Below, in pieces: positions 42,241 through 50,882 of a stretch of 64,000 nt of DNA (positions are counted from its first letter, which is position 1; each line of letters opens with the position of its first letter). The stretch spans positions 247,419-311,418 of the forward strand of contig NZ_JASLGT010000027.1 in NCBI RefSeq assembly GCF_030150205.1, read 5' to 3'. The translations under genes were made by a program, and so were the position numbers. Source of the DNA: Niabella sp. Lineage in GTDB: Bacteria; Bacteroidota; Bacteroidia; Chitinophagales; Chitinophagaceae. Below the pieces are notes generated by a model. The model was not told where the DNA came from. It was given only the letters and a program-made list of their open reading frames with translations, and searched no databases.

Positions 42241-43365
42241 ATGAATGATTTCAAACAATTGATAACAGCCATTGAGCAGACGCACCAGCGGTTACAGGCA
42301 CAAGCCGCAGGCGCAATAAACCAGGCACTGACCATGCGGAACTGGTTGATTGGCTATTACATTGTAGAATTTGAACAAAAAGGGCAGGAACGTGCAAAAT
42401 ATGGGCAACAGCTCCTGGAAAAAATAGCAACAGCCGTTAAGATCAATGGCCTTTCTGCTACCAATCTTAAGCTGTTCCGCCAGTTTTATATAGTTTATCC
42501 GCAAATTGGTCAGACAGTGTCTGACCAATCCTTGTTTTATATTGAAAATCAATACCCTATAATTCGTCAAACAGTGTCTGACGAATTGCAATCAATATTA
42601 CCCTCCGTTCAAAATGGCCATCATCCTTCTGTGGCGCTCCCTCCCGAAAAGATCATCAGCAGATTGTCTTTTTCGCACCTGGTAGAACTCACAAAAATAG
42701 AAGATCCGTTAAAGCGCTGTTTTTATGAAATAGAATGTATAAAAGGTACCTGGGGAGTACGGGAATTAAAACGCCAGATCAATACGCTTTACTTTGAACG
42801 CAGTGGTTTATCTGCACAACCGGAGAAACTATCCAGACTGGTTCAGGAAAAAATAAAACCGCAAACGCCCATAGATATTGTCAAAAACATCTACGCGTTT
42901 GAATTTTTAGATCTTCGTCTGCATCCTGTTTTGGAAGAATCAGACCTGGAAACTGCATTGCTGGACAACCTCCAGGGATTCATAACAGAACTGGGCAATG
43001 GCTTTTGCTTTGAAGCAAGACAGAAACGTATTTTAATCGGCGACACTTATTATTTTATTGACCTCGTTTTCTACCACCGGATTCTAAAATGCCATGTACT
43101 TATAGAATTAAAAATCGGCGCTTTTGAACACGGGGACATCGGGCAGTTAAATACCTACTTAAATTACTTTAAACAGGAAATCAGCGAGCCGGAGGACAAC
43201 CCCCCGGTTGGTATTTTGCTGGTTGCAGAAAAAGATCATGCACTGGTAAAATATGCCACTGCAGGGATGGATGAACATCTTTTTATTCAAAAATACCTCA
43301 TCCGGCTGCCCAACAAAGAACAATTAGAAGATCATATTAAAGAGGAATTAAAAAAATTGCAATGA
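42241..43365 (+). CDS. YhcG-type DUF1016/PDDEXK nuclease inside the arg cluster
   Basis: A 374-aa protein. The N-terminal DUF1016 region is helical (MRNWLIGYYIVEFEQKGQER). The C-terminal nuclease has FIDLVFYHR (Asp) and LIELKIG (Glu-x-Lys), the PD-(D/E)xK core, and QLNTYLNYF. Between them (about 89-120) a variable linker repeats QTVSD twice, coded by two long palindromes. Family members are found near restriction or toxin genes but also alone; function here is unknown. Its stop overlaps the argB start by 4 bases (ATGA), so translation is probably coupled. Confidence 0.88.
   Translation: MNDFKQLITAIEQTHQRLQAQAAGAINQALTMRNWLIGYYIVEFEQKGQERAKYGQQLLEKIATAVKINGLSATNLKLFRQFYIVYPQIGQTVSDQSLFYIENQYPIIRQTVSDELQSILPSVQNGHHPSVALPPEKIISRLSFSHLVELTKIEDPLKRCFYEIECIKGTWGVRELKRQINTLYFERSGLSAQPEKLSRLVQEKIKPQTPIDIVKNIYAFEFLDLRLHPVLEESDLETALLDNLQGFITELGNGFCFEARQKRILIGDTYYFIDLVFYHRILKCHVLIELKIGAFEHGDIGQLNTYLNYFKQEISEPEDNPPVGILLVAEKDHALVKYATAGMDEHLFIQKYLIRLPNKEQLEDHIKEELKKLQ
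42505..42587. repeat. Two palindromes inside the nuclease coding sequence
   Basis: 42505-42529: ATTGGTCAGACA, one central G, then its perfect complement (12-bp arms). 42561-42587: AATTCGTCAaACA, central G, then TGTcTGACGAATT (13-bp arms, one mismatch). Both share the GTCAnACAGTGTCTGAC core and each codes for QTVSD in the same frame. Confidence 0.85.
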
Positions 43366-44198
43366 GTACAGAAGACAACAACAGCAGCCGAAGCAGGGAG
43401 CCTTATACGTCAAGTCAGCTCTTCATCATAAAAATAGGCGGGAACATTATAGACAATCCCGCGGCGCTGGAAACCTTCCTGGCCGATTTCTCCAAAATAA
43501 ACGCGGCCAAGATCCTGATACATGGCGGCGGAAAGATTGCCACCAAGATCGGTGCACAGCTGGGCATTGAATCCAACTATGTAGATGGAAGACGCATCAC
43601 CGATGATGCAACCATCGACCTGGTAACCATGGTATACGGCGGACTGGCCAACAAAAAGATCGTGGCGCAGCTACAGGCACTGGGCACCAATGCCATCGGA
43701 CTTACCGGGGCAGACGCCAATATTATCCCCGCCAAAAAACGGCCGGTAAAAACCATCGACTATGGATGGGTAGGTGATGTAGACGCCACAACGATTCAAC
43801 ATTCCACTTTACATCTTTTTCTCGAAAAAGGCATTACCCCGGTATTTGCCCCGCTTACACACGACGGGATGGGGCATATCCTCAATACAAACGCCGATAC
43901 AATTGCAGCCTCATTAGCTGTAGCGCTTTCAGCACATTTTAAGGTACGCCTGATCTATTGCTTTGAAAAGAAAGGCGTGCTGGAAGACGTAAACAACGAT
44001 GCATCGGTAATCCGTAAACTGGATCGGCCTTACTATCAGCAACTCAAAGAAGAAAAGAAACTGTTCGAAGGCATTCTCCCAAAAATAGACAATGCTTTTG
44101 CTGCCATTGACGCGGGTGTATCCCAGGTACTGATCGGCGATGCCCGCGATCTGATTAAAAATACCACTGACGATAACGAAGGAACATTGATTTATTAA
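43362..44198 (+). CDS. argB: Acetylglutamate (N-acylglutamate) kinase
   Basis: A 278-aa amino-acid kinase. Motifs: FIIKIGGNIIDNP, LIHGGGKIATKIG, GRRITDDATIDLVTMVYGG, GLTGADANII and NTNADTIAASLA. It phosphorylates N-acylglutamate in arginine synthesis and is normally the feedback-controlled step. It has a 20-residue N-terminal extension before the first kinase strand (MSTEDNNSSRSREPYTSSQ) that is low in complexity. The start overlaps the nuclease stop by 4 bases. The M20 deacylase follows after 28 bases. Confidence 0.93.
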   Translation: MSTEDNNSSRSREPYTSSQLFIIKIGGNIIDNPAALETFLADFSKINAAKILIHGGGKIATKIGAQLGIESNYVDGRRITDDATIDLVTMVYGGLANKKIVAQLQALGTNAIGLTGADANIIPAKKRPVKTIDYGWVGDVDATTIQHSTLHLFLEKGITPVFAPLTHDGMGHILNTNADTIAASLAVALSAHFKVRLIYCFEKKGVLEDVNNDASVIRKLDRPYYQQLKEEKKLFEGILPKIDNAFAAIDAGVSQVLIGDARDLIKNTTDDNEGTLIY

Positions 44199-44226
44199 AC
44201 AGGCCCCAGGGCTATAATTCTATTTT

Positions 44227-45291
44227 ATGCAGGAACAACTTTACCAGGAAGCAGTAGCGCTGTTAAAACAATTGATTGAAACCCCCAGTTTCAGCAAAGA
44301 AGAAGACCAGACTGCAGAGCTGATCATTGCTTACCTGGACAAGTACCAGGTCCCTACCAAACGGTTGGGGAATAATATCATTGCCAAAAACAAACATTTT
44401 GACGATGCAAAGCCAACACTGTTATTAAACTCGCATCATGATACGGTAAAGCCCAACCCGAAATACACCCTTGATCCGTTTAAAGCCATTGAAAAAGACG
44501 GAAAATTATTCGGCCTGGGCAGTAATGATGCCGGTGGCTGCCTGGTATCGCTGATCGCTACCTTTATTTATTATTACGAAAAAGAAAACCTGAAATACAA
44601 TGTGATGCTGGTGGCCAGCGCCGAAGAGGAGATCTCCGGTTACAACGGTATTGAGGCTGCGGTAAACATCCTTCCCCCTATCGATTTTGCCATCGTGGGC
44701 GAGCCTACCAAACTGCAGATGGCGGTGGCGGAAAGGGGCCTGATGGTGCTGGACTGTACGGCACATGGAAAAGCCGGACACGCCGCCCGTAATGAAGGTG
44801 AAAATGCCATTATCAAAGCCATTAAAGATATTGAATGGTTTCACTCTTACCGCTTTGAAAAAGTATCGGAGCTGCTGGGCGACAGCCGCATGACCTGCAC
44901 CGTTATTGAAACGGAGAACAAGCAGCACAACGTTGTCCCTTCTTCCTGTAAGTATGTGGTGGATGTGCGGTTGAATGAATTGTACAGCTTTGAAGAGATC
45001 CTGGATGCCATTCGTCAGAACGTTTCCAGCGAGGTAAAGCCCCGGTCCACCCGCCTGCGCTCTACCTCTATTTCACTGGATCACCCGATCGTACAGGCCG
45101 GTATTGCCATGGGCAAAACCACTTATGGCTCGCCCACCACATCCGACAAGGCGCTGATGCCTTTTCCGGGTTTGAAAATGGGCCCCGGCGATTCCGCCCG
45201 CAGTCATACCGCAGACGAATACATTTACCTGCATGAAATCGAGGGCGGTATTAAAGATTATATCGAGATCGTAGGAAGGGTGGTTATTTAG
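44227..45291 (+). CDS. argE: M20 metallohydrolase, N-acylornithine/N-acylcitrulline deacylase
   Basis: A 354-aa M20 peptidase-family amidase. Metal ligands are in NSHHDTVKP, GSNDAGGCL, SAEEEISGYNG (catalytic Glu) and VGEPT; the C-terminal metal His is in RSHTADEYI. In the Bacteroidota arginine route it removes the acyl group from N-acylcitrulline or N-acylornithine. Placement between argB and argH supports this role over DapE. A heptad array starts directly after the stop. Confidence 0.88.
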   Translation: MQEQLYQEAVALLKQLIETPSFSKEEDQTAELIIAYLDKYQVPTKRLGNNIIAKNKHFDDAKPTLLLNSHHDTVKPNPKYTLDPFKAIEKDGKLFGLGSNDAGGCLVSLIATFIYYYEKENLKYNVMLVASAEEEISGYNGIEAAVNILPPIDFAIVGEPTKLQMAVAERGLMVLDCTAHGKAGHAARNEGENAIIKAIKDIEWFHSYRFEKVSELLGDSRMTCTVIETENKQHNVVPSSCKYVVDVRLNELYSFEEILDAIRQNVSSEVKPRSTRLRSTSISLDHPIVQAGIAMGKTTYGSPTTSDKALMPFPGLKMGPGDSARSHTADEYIYLHEIEGGIKDYIEIVGRVVI

Positions 45292-45362
45292 TTTAAGGTT
45301 TAACGTTTCATGTTTGAGGTTGTCAGATAAGCTGAAACCCAGAACCAAACCTTGAACTTCCT
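45289..45362 (+). repeat. Heptad array, GTTTCAN class, after the argE stop
   Basis: Directly after TAG the units run TTTAAGG, TTTAACG, TTTCATG, TTTGAGG; further on GCTGAAACC and AAACCTTGAAC are the reverse complements, so the region can fold as a stem-loop. The 192-base gap has no other recognisable content. Confidence 0.7.
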
Positions 45363-45483
45363 TCCATTCTCTGTTACCTGAAATGTTTCCGGCTGTAGAT
45401 CATACGGCTTAAATAAAAGCTAAAAACAACGCCCCCTTTTTATGTAATTCCGCAGATAACGCATCTTTAGAAAAAATCTAGCG

Positions 45484-47016
45484 ATGCGTTATCTGTTATT
45501 ATATAGCTGTGTGCTGCTCAACGCGGCTTGTCTGAATGCTCAAAAGGGCCATCCTAAACAAAAGCCGGTTTCCCCAACCCAGGCGGCCATCACGTTTGAA
45601 ATTGAGCAACTGGAGCCTCCGACGGATATCCTGGCAGAAACACCGGATAGCCTTTTATTCCGGAATCTTTTTTTTATTGATGCCAATAAGGTATCAAAAG
45701 ATCCCAGGGCCCTTATCCAAATCAACCAACGATCGGTGGTAGCCCATTCGGGTATACCGGAAAACCTGGTGGCCTATGGCTATCATTCTTTTTTCGACGG
45801 CATATACCGGGCCTATGCAGAACATCGTCCACTGGTGTTTTCACCGGATATGATCTGGCTGCTCATCGCCCAGGGCTTTTCGCAACACATCAACCATAAC
45901 GCAGAAAAATACCGGAAGCTGTTTGTAGCCCATTCCGGCCAGGCTACTTTAATGGTCCGTAACGACGCCATCCGTCTTGATGATGCCAACAGCCCCTGGG
46001 AGCAGGTATTTCCGGAATTTACCCGGCAGATTGCCAGCTATACCGGCCCCGATCTCATTCATACGCTTACGGCCGATTTTTCCACCACCACCCCCACTAC
46101 CCGCCTCACTTCCCAGATTACCATTATGGATGCTATGAAGTCCTATTTTGAATACGTGGTTTTCAGGATAGGCTGCGGTATTCCCAGGATTACGCTGGAA
46201 GGCACGCCGGCAGATTGGGAAGCCGTTTACAAAAAGTCAAACAGCTTAAAAAAATACGACCTGGAATGGTGGTTAAAGGAGCTGGATCCTGTTCTTACCC
46301 AATTTATAGCTACTTCCAAAGGACAGGTAGACAAGGATTTCTGGCGCAACCTGTTTAAAGTGCATAAGGCCGGCAAACCCTACCAAAGCGATAAAATAGA
46401 TGGCTGGTTCGTAAAATTCTTCCCTTACACCCGGGATGGTAAAAGAAATGACCTGCAAACCCTGGCGGGCAGTGCCAACCTGCCGGATGAGATCGTAAAA
46501 GTGCCACTCCTCCATGTGTCTCAGCATCCGGACGGTTCTACAGTACAAACGCCGCTGGAGCTCTGGGCCGGCTTTATAGGGCTGCAACAGAACAGCCGGA
46601 ACTTTACGCTAAGGCCCGAAACCGGATGGATGATCAAGAAAAAGGCCGGCGCAGAAAAAGAACTACAAAATGACCTGGAACGGCAATTATCCGGTACTCA
46701 AGGCATCAGCGGTTTTCCTGTTGAAATACGCGTAACCGCCATTCCGGAAGCCATCCTCAACCTGAAGCAGATCCGTAACCTGTCGATAACGTTTACCGAC
46801 AGCATCCGGATACCCGATGCCATGGGAAAGATCTCCATAGATGCACTGACCTTAAGAGGAGCCATTTCCAAAGATGAAAAAGAACGGATAAAGCAACTCT
46901 TACCCAATACCACGCTCATCATCAACATGGAACTGATCAACCAGTCAGCAGCAGACAAAGAACGGGAGCCGGCCCAAAAAGAAGCACTTAAAAAAGTGAT
47001 CAACAGAAGCCGGTAA
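45484..47016 (+). CDS. Secreted DUF4419 domain protein within the arg cluster
   Basis: A 510-aa protein with a signal peptide (MRYLLLYSCVLLNAACLNAQ). The core about 80-370 matches my memory of DUF4419: YHSFFDGIYRAYAEHRPLVF, SPDMIWLLIAQGFSQHINHN, DWEAVYKKS, GSANLPDEIVKVP and ELWAGFIGLQQN. DUF4419 has no assigned function. The C-terminal 120 residues are leucine-patterned (ILNLKQIRNLSITFTDSI). An exported protein is out of place between two arginine enzymes; 192 bases separate it from argE and 73 from argH, so it may have its own promoter. Confidence 0.8.
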   Translation: MRYLLLYSCVLLNAACLNAQKGHPKQKPVSPTQAAITFEIEQLEPPTDILAETPDSLLFRNLFFIDANKVSKDPRALIQINQRSVVAHSGIPENLVAYGYHSFFDGIYRAYAEHRPLVFSPDMIWLLIAQGFSQHINHNAEKYRKLFVAHSGQATLMVRNDAIRLDDANSPWEQVFPEFTRQIASYTGPDLIHTLTADFSTTTPTTRLTSQITIMDAMKSYFEYVVFRIGCGIPRITLEGTPADWEAVYKKSNSLKKYDLEWWLKELDPVLTQFIATSKGQVDKDFWRNLFKVHKAGKPYQSDKIDGWFVKFFPYTRDGKRNDLQTLAGSANLPDEIVKVPLLHVSQHPDGSTVQTPLELWAGFIGLQQNSRNFTLRPETGWMIKKKAGAEKELQNDLERQLSGTQGISGFPVEIRVTAIPEAILNLKQIRNLSITFTDSIRIPDAMGKISIDALTLRGAISKDEKERIKQLLPNTTLIINMELINQSAADKEREPAQKEALKKVINRSR

Positions 47017-47089
47017 TGATTTCGCAAAAAAAATAGCATCACTTAAGATATAATGGCATCTTTGCAGATAAATCGTTTTTATTTGTAAG

Positions 47090-48433
47090 ATGAAACTTTG
47101 GAAAAAAAATACAGACTCTTTAAAAGAAGTAGAAACTTTTACTGTGGGCAGGGATCGCGAAATGGACCTATACCTGGCGCCCTTTGATGTATTGGGCTCG
47201 CTGGCGCATATACAAATGCTGGAATCGGTGGGCCTCTTAAAAAAAGACGAGCTCACCGAACTGCAGGGCGCGCTGCGTACGATTTATGCCGATATTCAAA
47301 AAGGGGCTTTTGAACTGCAGGACGATGTGGAAGATATCCACTCACAGGTAGAACTCTTACTAACCGAACGCATCGGCGAGGCCGGTAAAAAAATACACAG
47401 TGCGCGCAGCCGGAACGACCAGGTGCTGGTAGACCTGAAACTGTTCCTGCGCAGCGAAATTGAAACAACGGTGAATGCCGTTCTGCCCTTCTTTGAGCTG
47501 TTACAAACCCAAAGCGAAAAATATAAAAGCTTCCTGCTGCCGGGGTATACCCATTTGCAACTGGCCATGCCCTCTTCTTTCGGGCTTTGGTTTGGGGCCT
47601 ATGCAGAGAGCCTGGTAGATGACCTGGTTAGCCTGAAAGCTGCTTACGACATCATCAATAAAAACCCGCTGGGTTCCGCCGCCGGGTATGGTTCCTCCTT
47701 TCCCATTAACCGCACGCTTACCACGGAATTGCTGGGCTTTGCTACGCTCAATTATAATGTGGTATATGCACAAATGGGACGCGGAAAGGCAGAGCGGGTG
47801 GTAGCACAGGCGCTGGCAAATATCGCCGATACCCTGTCGCGGATGAGCATGGATGCCACTTTATACCTGAATCAGAACTTTGGATTCATCAGCTTTCCCC
47901 CGGAACTCACCACCGGCAGCAGCATTATGCCGCATAAGAAAAATCCTGATGTATTTGAACTGATCCGCTCGCATTGCAACCGCATCAAGGCATTGCCCAA
48001 CGAGATCCTGATGATGACCACCAACCTGCCATCGGGCTATCACCGCGATCTGCAGCTGCTGAAGGAGCATTTGTTCCCGGCTTTTAAAACGCTTAGGGAT
48101 TGCATTGAGATGGCCGGTTTAATGTTCTCCAATATTGAAGTAAAACCCGATCTTCTAAAGGACGAAAAATACAAGTACCTGTTTACCGTAGACCTGGTAA
48201 ACCAGCTGGTGCTGGAGGGTATGCCTTTCCGCGATGCCTATATCCAGGTGGGCCGGTCTGTGGACGACGGCACTTATAAAGTACCCGAGCAAACGGTTAT
48301 CAAAGATCCCCACGAAGGCAGCATCCAGCATTTATGCACGGAACAGATCCGTTCGTTAATGACGCAAACGGTTGCCTCTTTTGATTTTGGAACCGTACAC
48401 CAGGCTTATCAACAGTTATTGAACGCAGAATAG
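47090..48433 (+). CDS. argH: Argininosuccinate lyase
   Basis: A 447-aa member of the fumarase/aspartase superfamily. HSARSRNDQV (about 103-112), PGYTHLQLAMP, and the signature GSSIMPHKKNPD at 276-287 with the catalytic Ser on the flexible loop. It splits argininosuccinate to arginine and fumarate, the last step of the pathway. The matching argG is not in the window. A gene-free stretch of 319 bases follows. Confidence 0.95.
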   Translation: MKLWKKNTDSLKEVETFTVGRDREMDLYLAPFDVLGSLAHIQMLESVGLLKKDELTELQGALRTIYADIQKGAFELQDDVEDIHSQVELLLTERIGEAGKKIHSARSRNDQVLVDLKLFLRSEIETTVNAVLPFFELLQTQSEKYKSFLLPGYTHLQLAMPSSFGLWFGAYAESLVDDLVSLKAAYDIINKNPLGSAAGYGSSFPINRTLTTELLGFATLNYNVVYAQMGRGKAERVVAQALANIADTLSRMSMDATLYLNQNFGFISFPPELTTGSSIMPHKKNPDVFELIRSHCNRIKALPNEILMMTTNLPSGYHRDLQLLKEHLFPAFKTLRDCIEMAGLMFSNIEVKPDLLKDEKYKYLFTVDLVNQLVLEGMPFRDAYIQVGRSVDDGTYKVPEQTVIKDPHEGSIQHLCTEQIRSLMTQTVASFDFGTVHQAYQQLLNAE

Positions 48434-48702
48434 CAGTTGAACCGGAACGCTCTGGCCTCCCATGCTTTATTGGTATTGTTTATTTTACATAATCATAAAC
48501 GATAGCGGCATGTTTGTGGCTGGTCGTCAGCGGATCAGTGGTTCTTACAGAAGCAGCATAAAGCGTTGCATTACCAGCCCTTCATTTGCCGCAGGTGCGC
48601 AGACCTCTTAAAGAAACCGTAACTATAACGCTGAAAACAGCGTTCATCCGTACAGTGTCCTGCCGTTTATCCATAAACAAGCTTTCGTTTCATGGATCCG
48701 TT
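48434..48702. other. Gene-free stretch between argH and the MFS exporter
   Basis: No open frame, tRNA fold or heptad array seen. Only the promoter box at its right end is recognisable. Confidence 0.5.
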
Positions 48703-48710
48703 TACCTTTG
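48703..48710 (+). promoter_or_regulatory. -7 type box for the MFS exporter
   Basis: TACCTTTG, exact TAnnTTTG, with a TTTC 16 bases upstream (48683-48686) as an imperfect -33 element. It predicts a leader of about 36 bases. Confidence 0.5.
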
Positions 48711-48752
48711 CACTTCGTTACAGGAAAGTAACCCCTAATTTATCTGAAGAAA

Positions 48753-49982
48753 ATGACATCGATAACCGAAAAAAGAACTGAAGAAACCATTTTCCCGATA
48801 TTGATCGCGTTGAGTGTTTCCCATTTATTAAATGATACCATTCAATCCCTGATACCGGCTATTTATCCCATTATCAAAACCAATTATGCGCTAAGTTTTG
48901 CACAGATCGGCCTCATCACGTTATCCTTCCAGTTAGCCGCCTCATTGCTGCAACCATTTGTAGGTATGTATACCGACCGGAAACCGCAGCCCTATTCCCT
49001 GGCTGCCGGGATGGGCTTCTCGCTTATCGGGTTGATCATTCTTGCCAATGCTTCCCGGTTTCCCATAATGGTGATGGCCGTTTGTCTCATCGGGGTAGGC
49101 TCTTCCATTTTTCATCCGGAGGCCTCGCGTATGGCCCACACCGCCTCCGGAGGACGCAAAGGTCTTGCCCAGTCTGTATTTCAGCTGGGAGGTAATTTTG
49201 GCAGCTCCCTGGGGCCGTTGCTGGCCGCCTGGATCATTGTACCACACGGTCAGTTCAGTATCATCTGGTTTTCGCTGGTAGCGCTGTTTGCAATGGTTAT
49301 TCTCTCCTATATCGGTAAATGGTATAAAGGCATCATCCGGGAACACCGCAAAAAAAGAACCGTATCTTCCGCCGTGGCCCCCACCCTTCCCAAAGGGAAA
49401 GTAGCACTGGCGGTAACCGTGCTGCTGGTCCTTATTTTTTCCAAGTACTTCTATATGGCCAGCCTGACCAATTATTTTACTTTTTACCTTATCGATAAAT
49501 TTCATGTATCGGTATCGGCCTCCCAGATCTATTTGTTCGTGTTCCTGTTCTCCGTTGCAGCGGGCACCCTTATCGGCGGCCCCGTGGGCGACCGCATCGG
49601 GCGTAAATATGTGATCTGGGTATCCATATTGGGGGTAGCCCCCTTCTCCTTACTGCTGCCGCATGTAAACCTCTTCTGGACGATCGTGCTGATCATCCCC
49701 ATTGGGGTGATCCTGGCCTCCGCGTTTTCGGCCATCCTGGTATATGCACAGGAGCTCATTCCCGGAAAGGTGGGTCTCATTTCCGGACTGTTCTTTGGTT
49801 TTGCATTTGGAATGGCGGGTATCGGGTCTGCATTATTAGGAAATCTGGCCGATGCCACCAGTATTAAATACGTCTTCTATATCTGCTCATTTCTTCCGTT
49901 GATTGGCCTTTTAACCGGTTTTCTGCCGGATATTGAAGGAAAACGGAAGAAGAAAACAGCCACTGAAATACCGCAGCCATAA
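48753..49982 (+). CDS. MFS transporter, fosmidomycin-resistance (Fsr) type
   Basis: A 409-aa major facilitator with 12 predicted helices. The N-terminal SVSHLLNDTIQSLIPAIYPI and GMYTDRKPQPYSLAAG (motif A region) and GVGSSIFHPEASRMAH are typical of the Fsr group. The second half has GPVGDRIGRKYVIW. Probably exports a small toxic compound; in E. coli the relative confers fosmidomycin resistance. The natural substrate is unknown. Monocistronic. Confidence 0.88.
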   Translation: MTSITEKRTEETIFPILIALSVSHLLNDTIQSLIPAIYPIIKTNYALSFAQIGLITLSFQLAASLLQPFVGMYTDRKPQPYSLAAGMGFSLIGLIILANASRFPIMVMAVCLIGVGSSIFHPEASRMAHTASGGRKGLAQSVFQLGGNFGSSLGPLLAAWIIVPHGQFSIIWFSLVALFAMVILSYIGKWYKGIIREHRKKRTVSSAVAPTLPKGKVALAVTVLLVLIFSKYFYMASLTNYFTFYLIDKFHVSVSASQIYLFVFLFSVAAGTLIGGPVGDRIGRKYVIWVSILGVAPFSLLLPHVNLFWTIVLIIPIGVILASAFSAILVYAQELIPGKVGLISGLFFGFAFGMAGIGSALLGNLADATSIKYVFYICSFLPLIGLLTGFLPDIEGKRKKKTATEIPQP

Positions 49983-49991
49983 GGCTTTTAT

Positions 49992-50061
49992 GCCTCCGGA
50001 GGCCGGTTCATCCGTGCGGATGAACCCCAGATATATCAGCGGAGATCCGCGAAAAGGATCT
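49992..50061. repeat. Three hairpins in a row after the MFS gene
   Basis: GCCTCCGGAGGC palindrome (49992-50003), then GGTTCATCCG-tg-CGGATGAACC (50005-50026, 10 perfect bp), then AGATCC/GGATCT (about 50044-50061). No T tract. The rest of the gap up to 50123 shows nothing else. Confidence 0.5.
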
Positions 50062-50123
50062 GCGGGGAATAACGCGCGGATGCACAATTCATAAGATGGC
50101 CTCCCTGGCTTTCCCGCCTCCAA

Positions 50124-50155
50124 TTTGGCAACCTCCGGGTTTTGAGGTAACTTTG
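50124..50155 (+). promoter_or_regulatory. Full Bacteroidota-type promoter for the Rnk-like gene
   Basis: TTTG (50124-50127), 20 bases, then TAACTTTG (50148-50155): the best match to the -33/-7 consensus in the window. It implies a long leader of about 120 bases before the ATG at 50281. Confidence 0.65.
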
Positions 50156-50280
50156 CCTTAATGCATCTGTGTTATATACATACAAAGGCCTATCTCCTGT
50201 GCCCCGCTGGTGAGCTCCTGTAACTGCTTTCCGGCTATTCTTTTTGCATTATTTTTTTCTAATTATTTATTTTTTCAATT

Positions 50281-50679
50281 ATGAGTACGAACAGTAACCC
50301 CGTTATTCTTTGCGAATCCGATTATAAAAAACTTACAGCCGTTGTAGTGCTGGATAAAAAAACAGAAGCCACCGACAATACCCTGGCACATGAATTAAGC
50401 AGGGCGGTTGTGGTAAAAGATGAAGCATTGCCCCCTAACACCATCCGGATCGGCTCTACTGTCCGCATCCTCGACATCGATGCAAAAAAGGAGCGGGAAT
50501 TCCAGATCGTTATGCCTGCTGAAGCCGATATCCAGGCAAAAAAAATATCCATTTTCACACCCATGGCAGCCGCCATCATAGGCTTCCGTACCGAAGATGA
50601 AGTGTCCTGGAAGATGCCCTCCGGTATAAAACGCCTAAAGATCGTTGACGTACACAACGCATCTCCGGTAAAGGCTTAG
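50281..50679 (+). CDS. GreA/GreB-family (Rnk-like) transcription elongation factor domain protein
   Basis: A 132-aa protein. The C-terminal FKBP-like domain of Gre factors is clear (NTIRIGSTVRILDIDAKKE, FQIVMPAEADIQAKKISIFT, MAAAIIGFRTEDEVSW). The N-terminal part is short and lacks the full two-helix coiled coil of GreA, as in Rnk (regulator of nucleoside diphosphate kinase). Binds RNA polymerase's secondary channel region; precise role unknown. Single gene with the strongest promoter in the window. Confidence 0.88.
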   Translation: MSTNSNPVILCESDYKKLTAVVVLDKKTEATDNTLAHELSRAVVVKDEALPPNTIRIGSTVRILDIDAKKEREFQIVMPAEADIQAKKISIFTPMAAAIIGFRTEDEVSWKMPSGIKRLKIVDVHNASPVKA

Positions 50680-50882
50680 CCTGCCTGCGGCTTTTGCAAA
50701 CAACGCCCGGTGGAGGAATGCATGCAACAACATAAGATAACCGGTTCCCTCCTCAGGGGCAGATGCCGGAATTGGTGCAGCGATCACCCAATAAAAAACA
50801 GCTGTAATTCAAGGTTCCTTTCATTATTTGGCTTATTTTACACGTTTTTCGATCGCTTACTAAAAATTAAACTTCCTGAAAA

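Noticed and set aside
39073..43365. Prophage or integrated element in the arg cluster
   Set aside because: BRO-N and YhcG-type genes alone are not enough; no integrase, structural gene, att duplication or tRNA target is visible.
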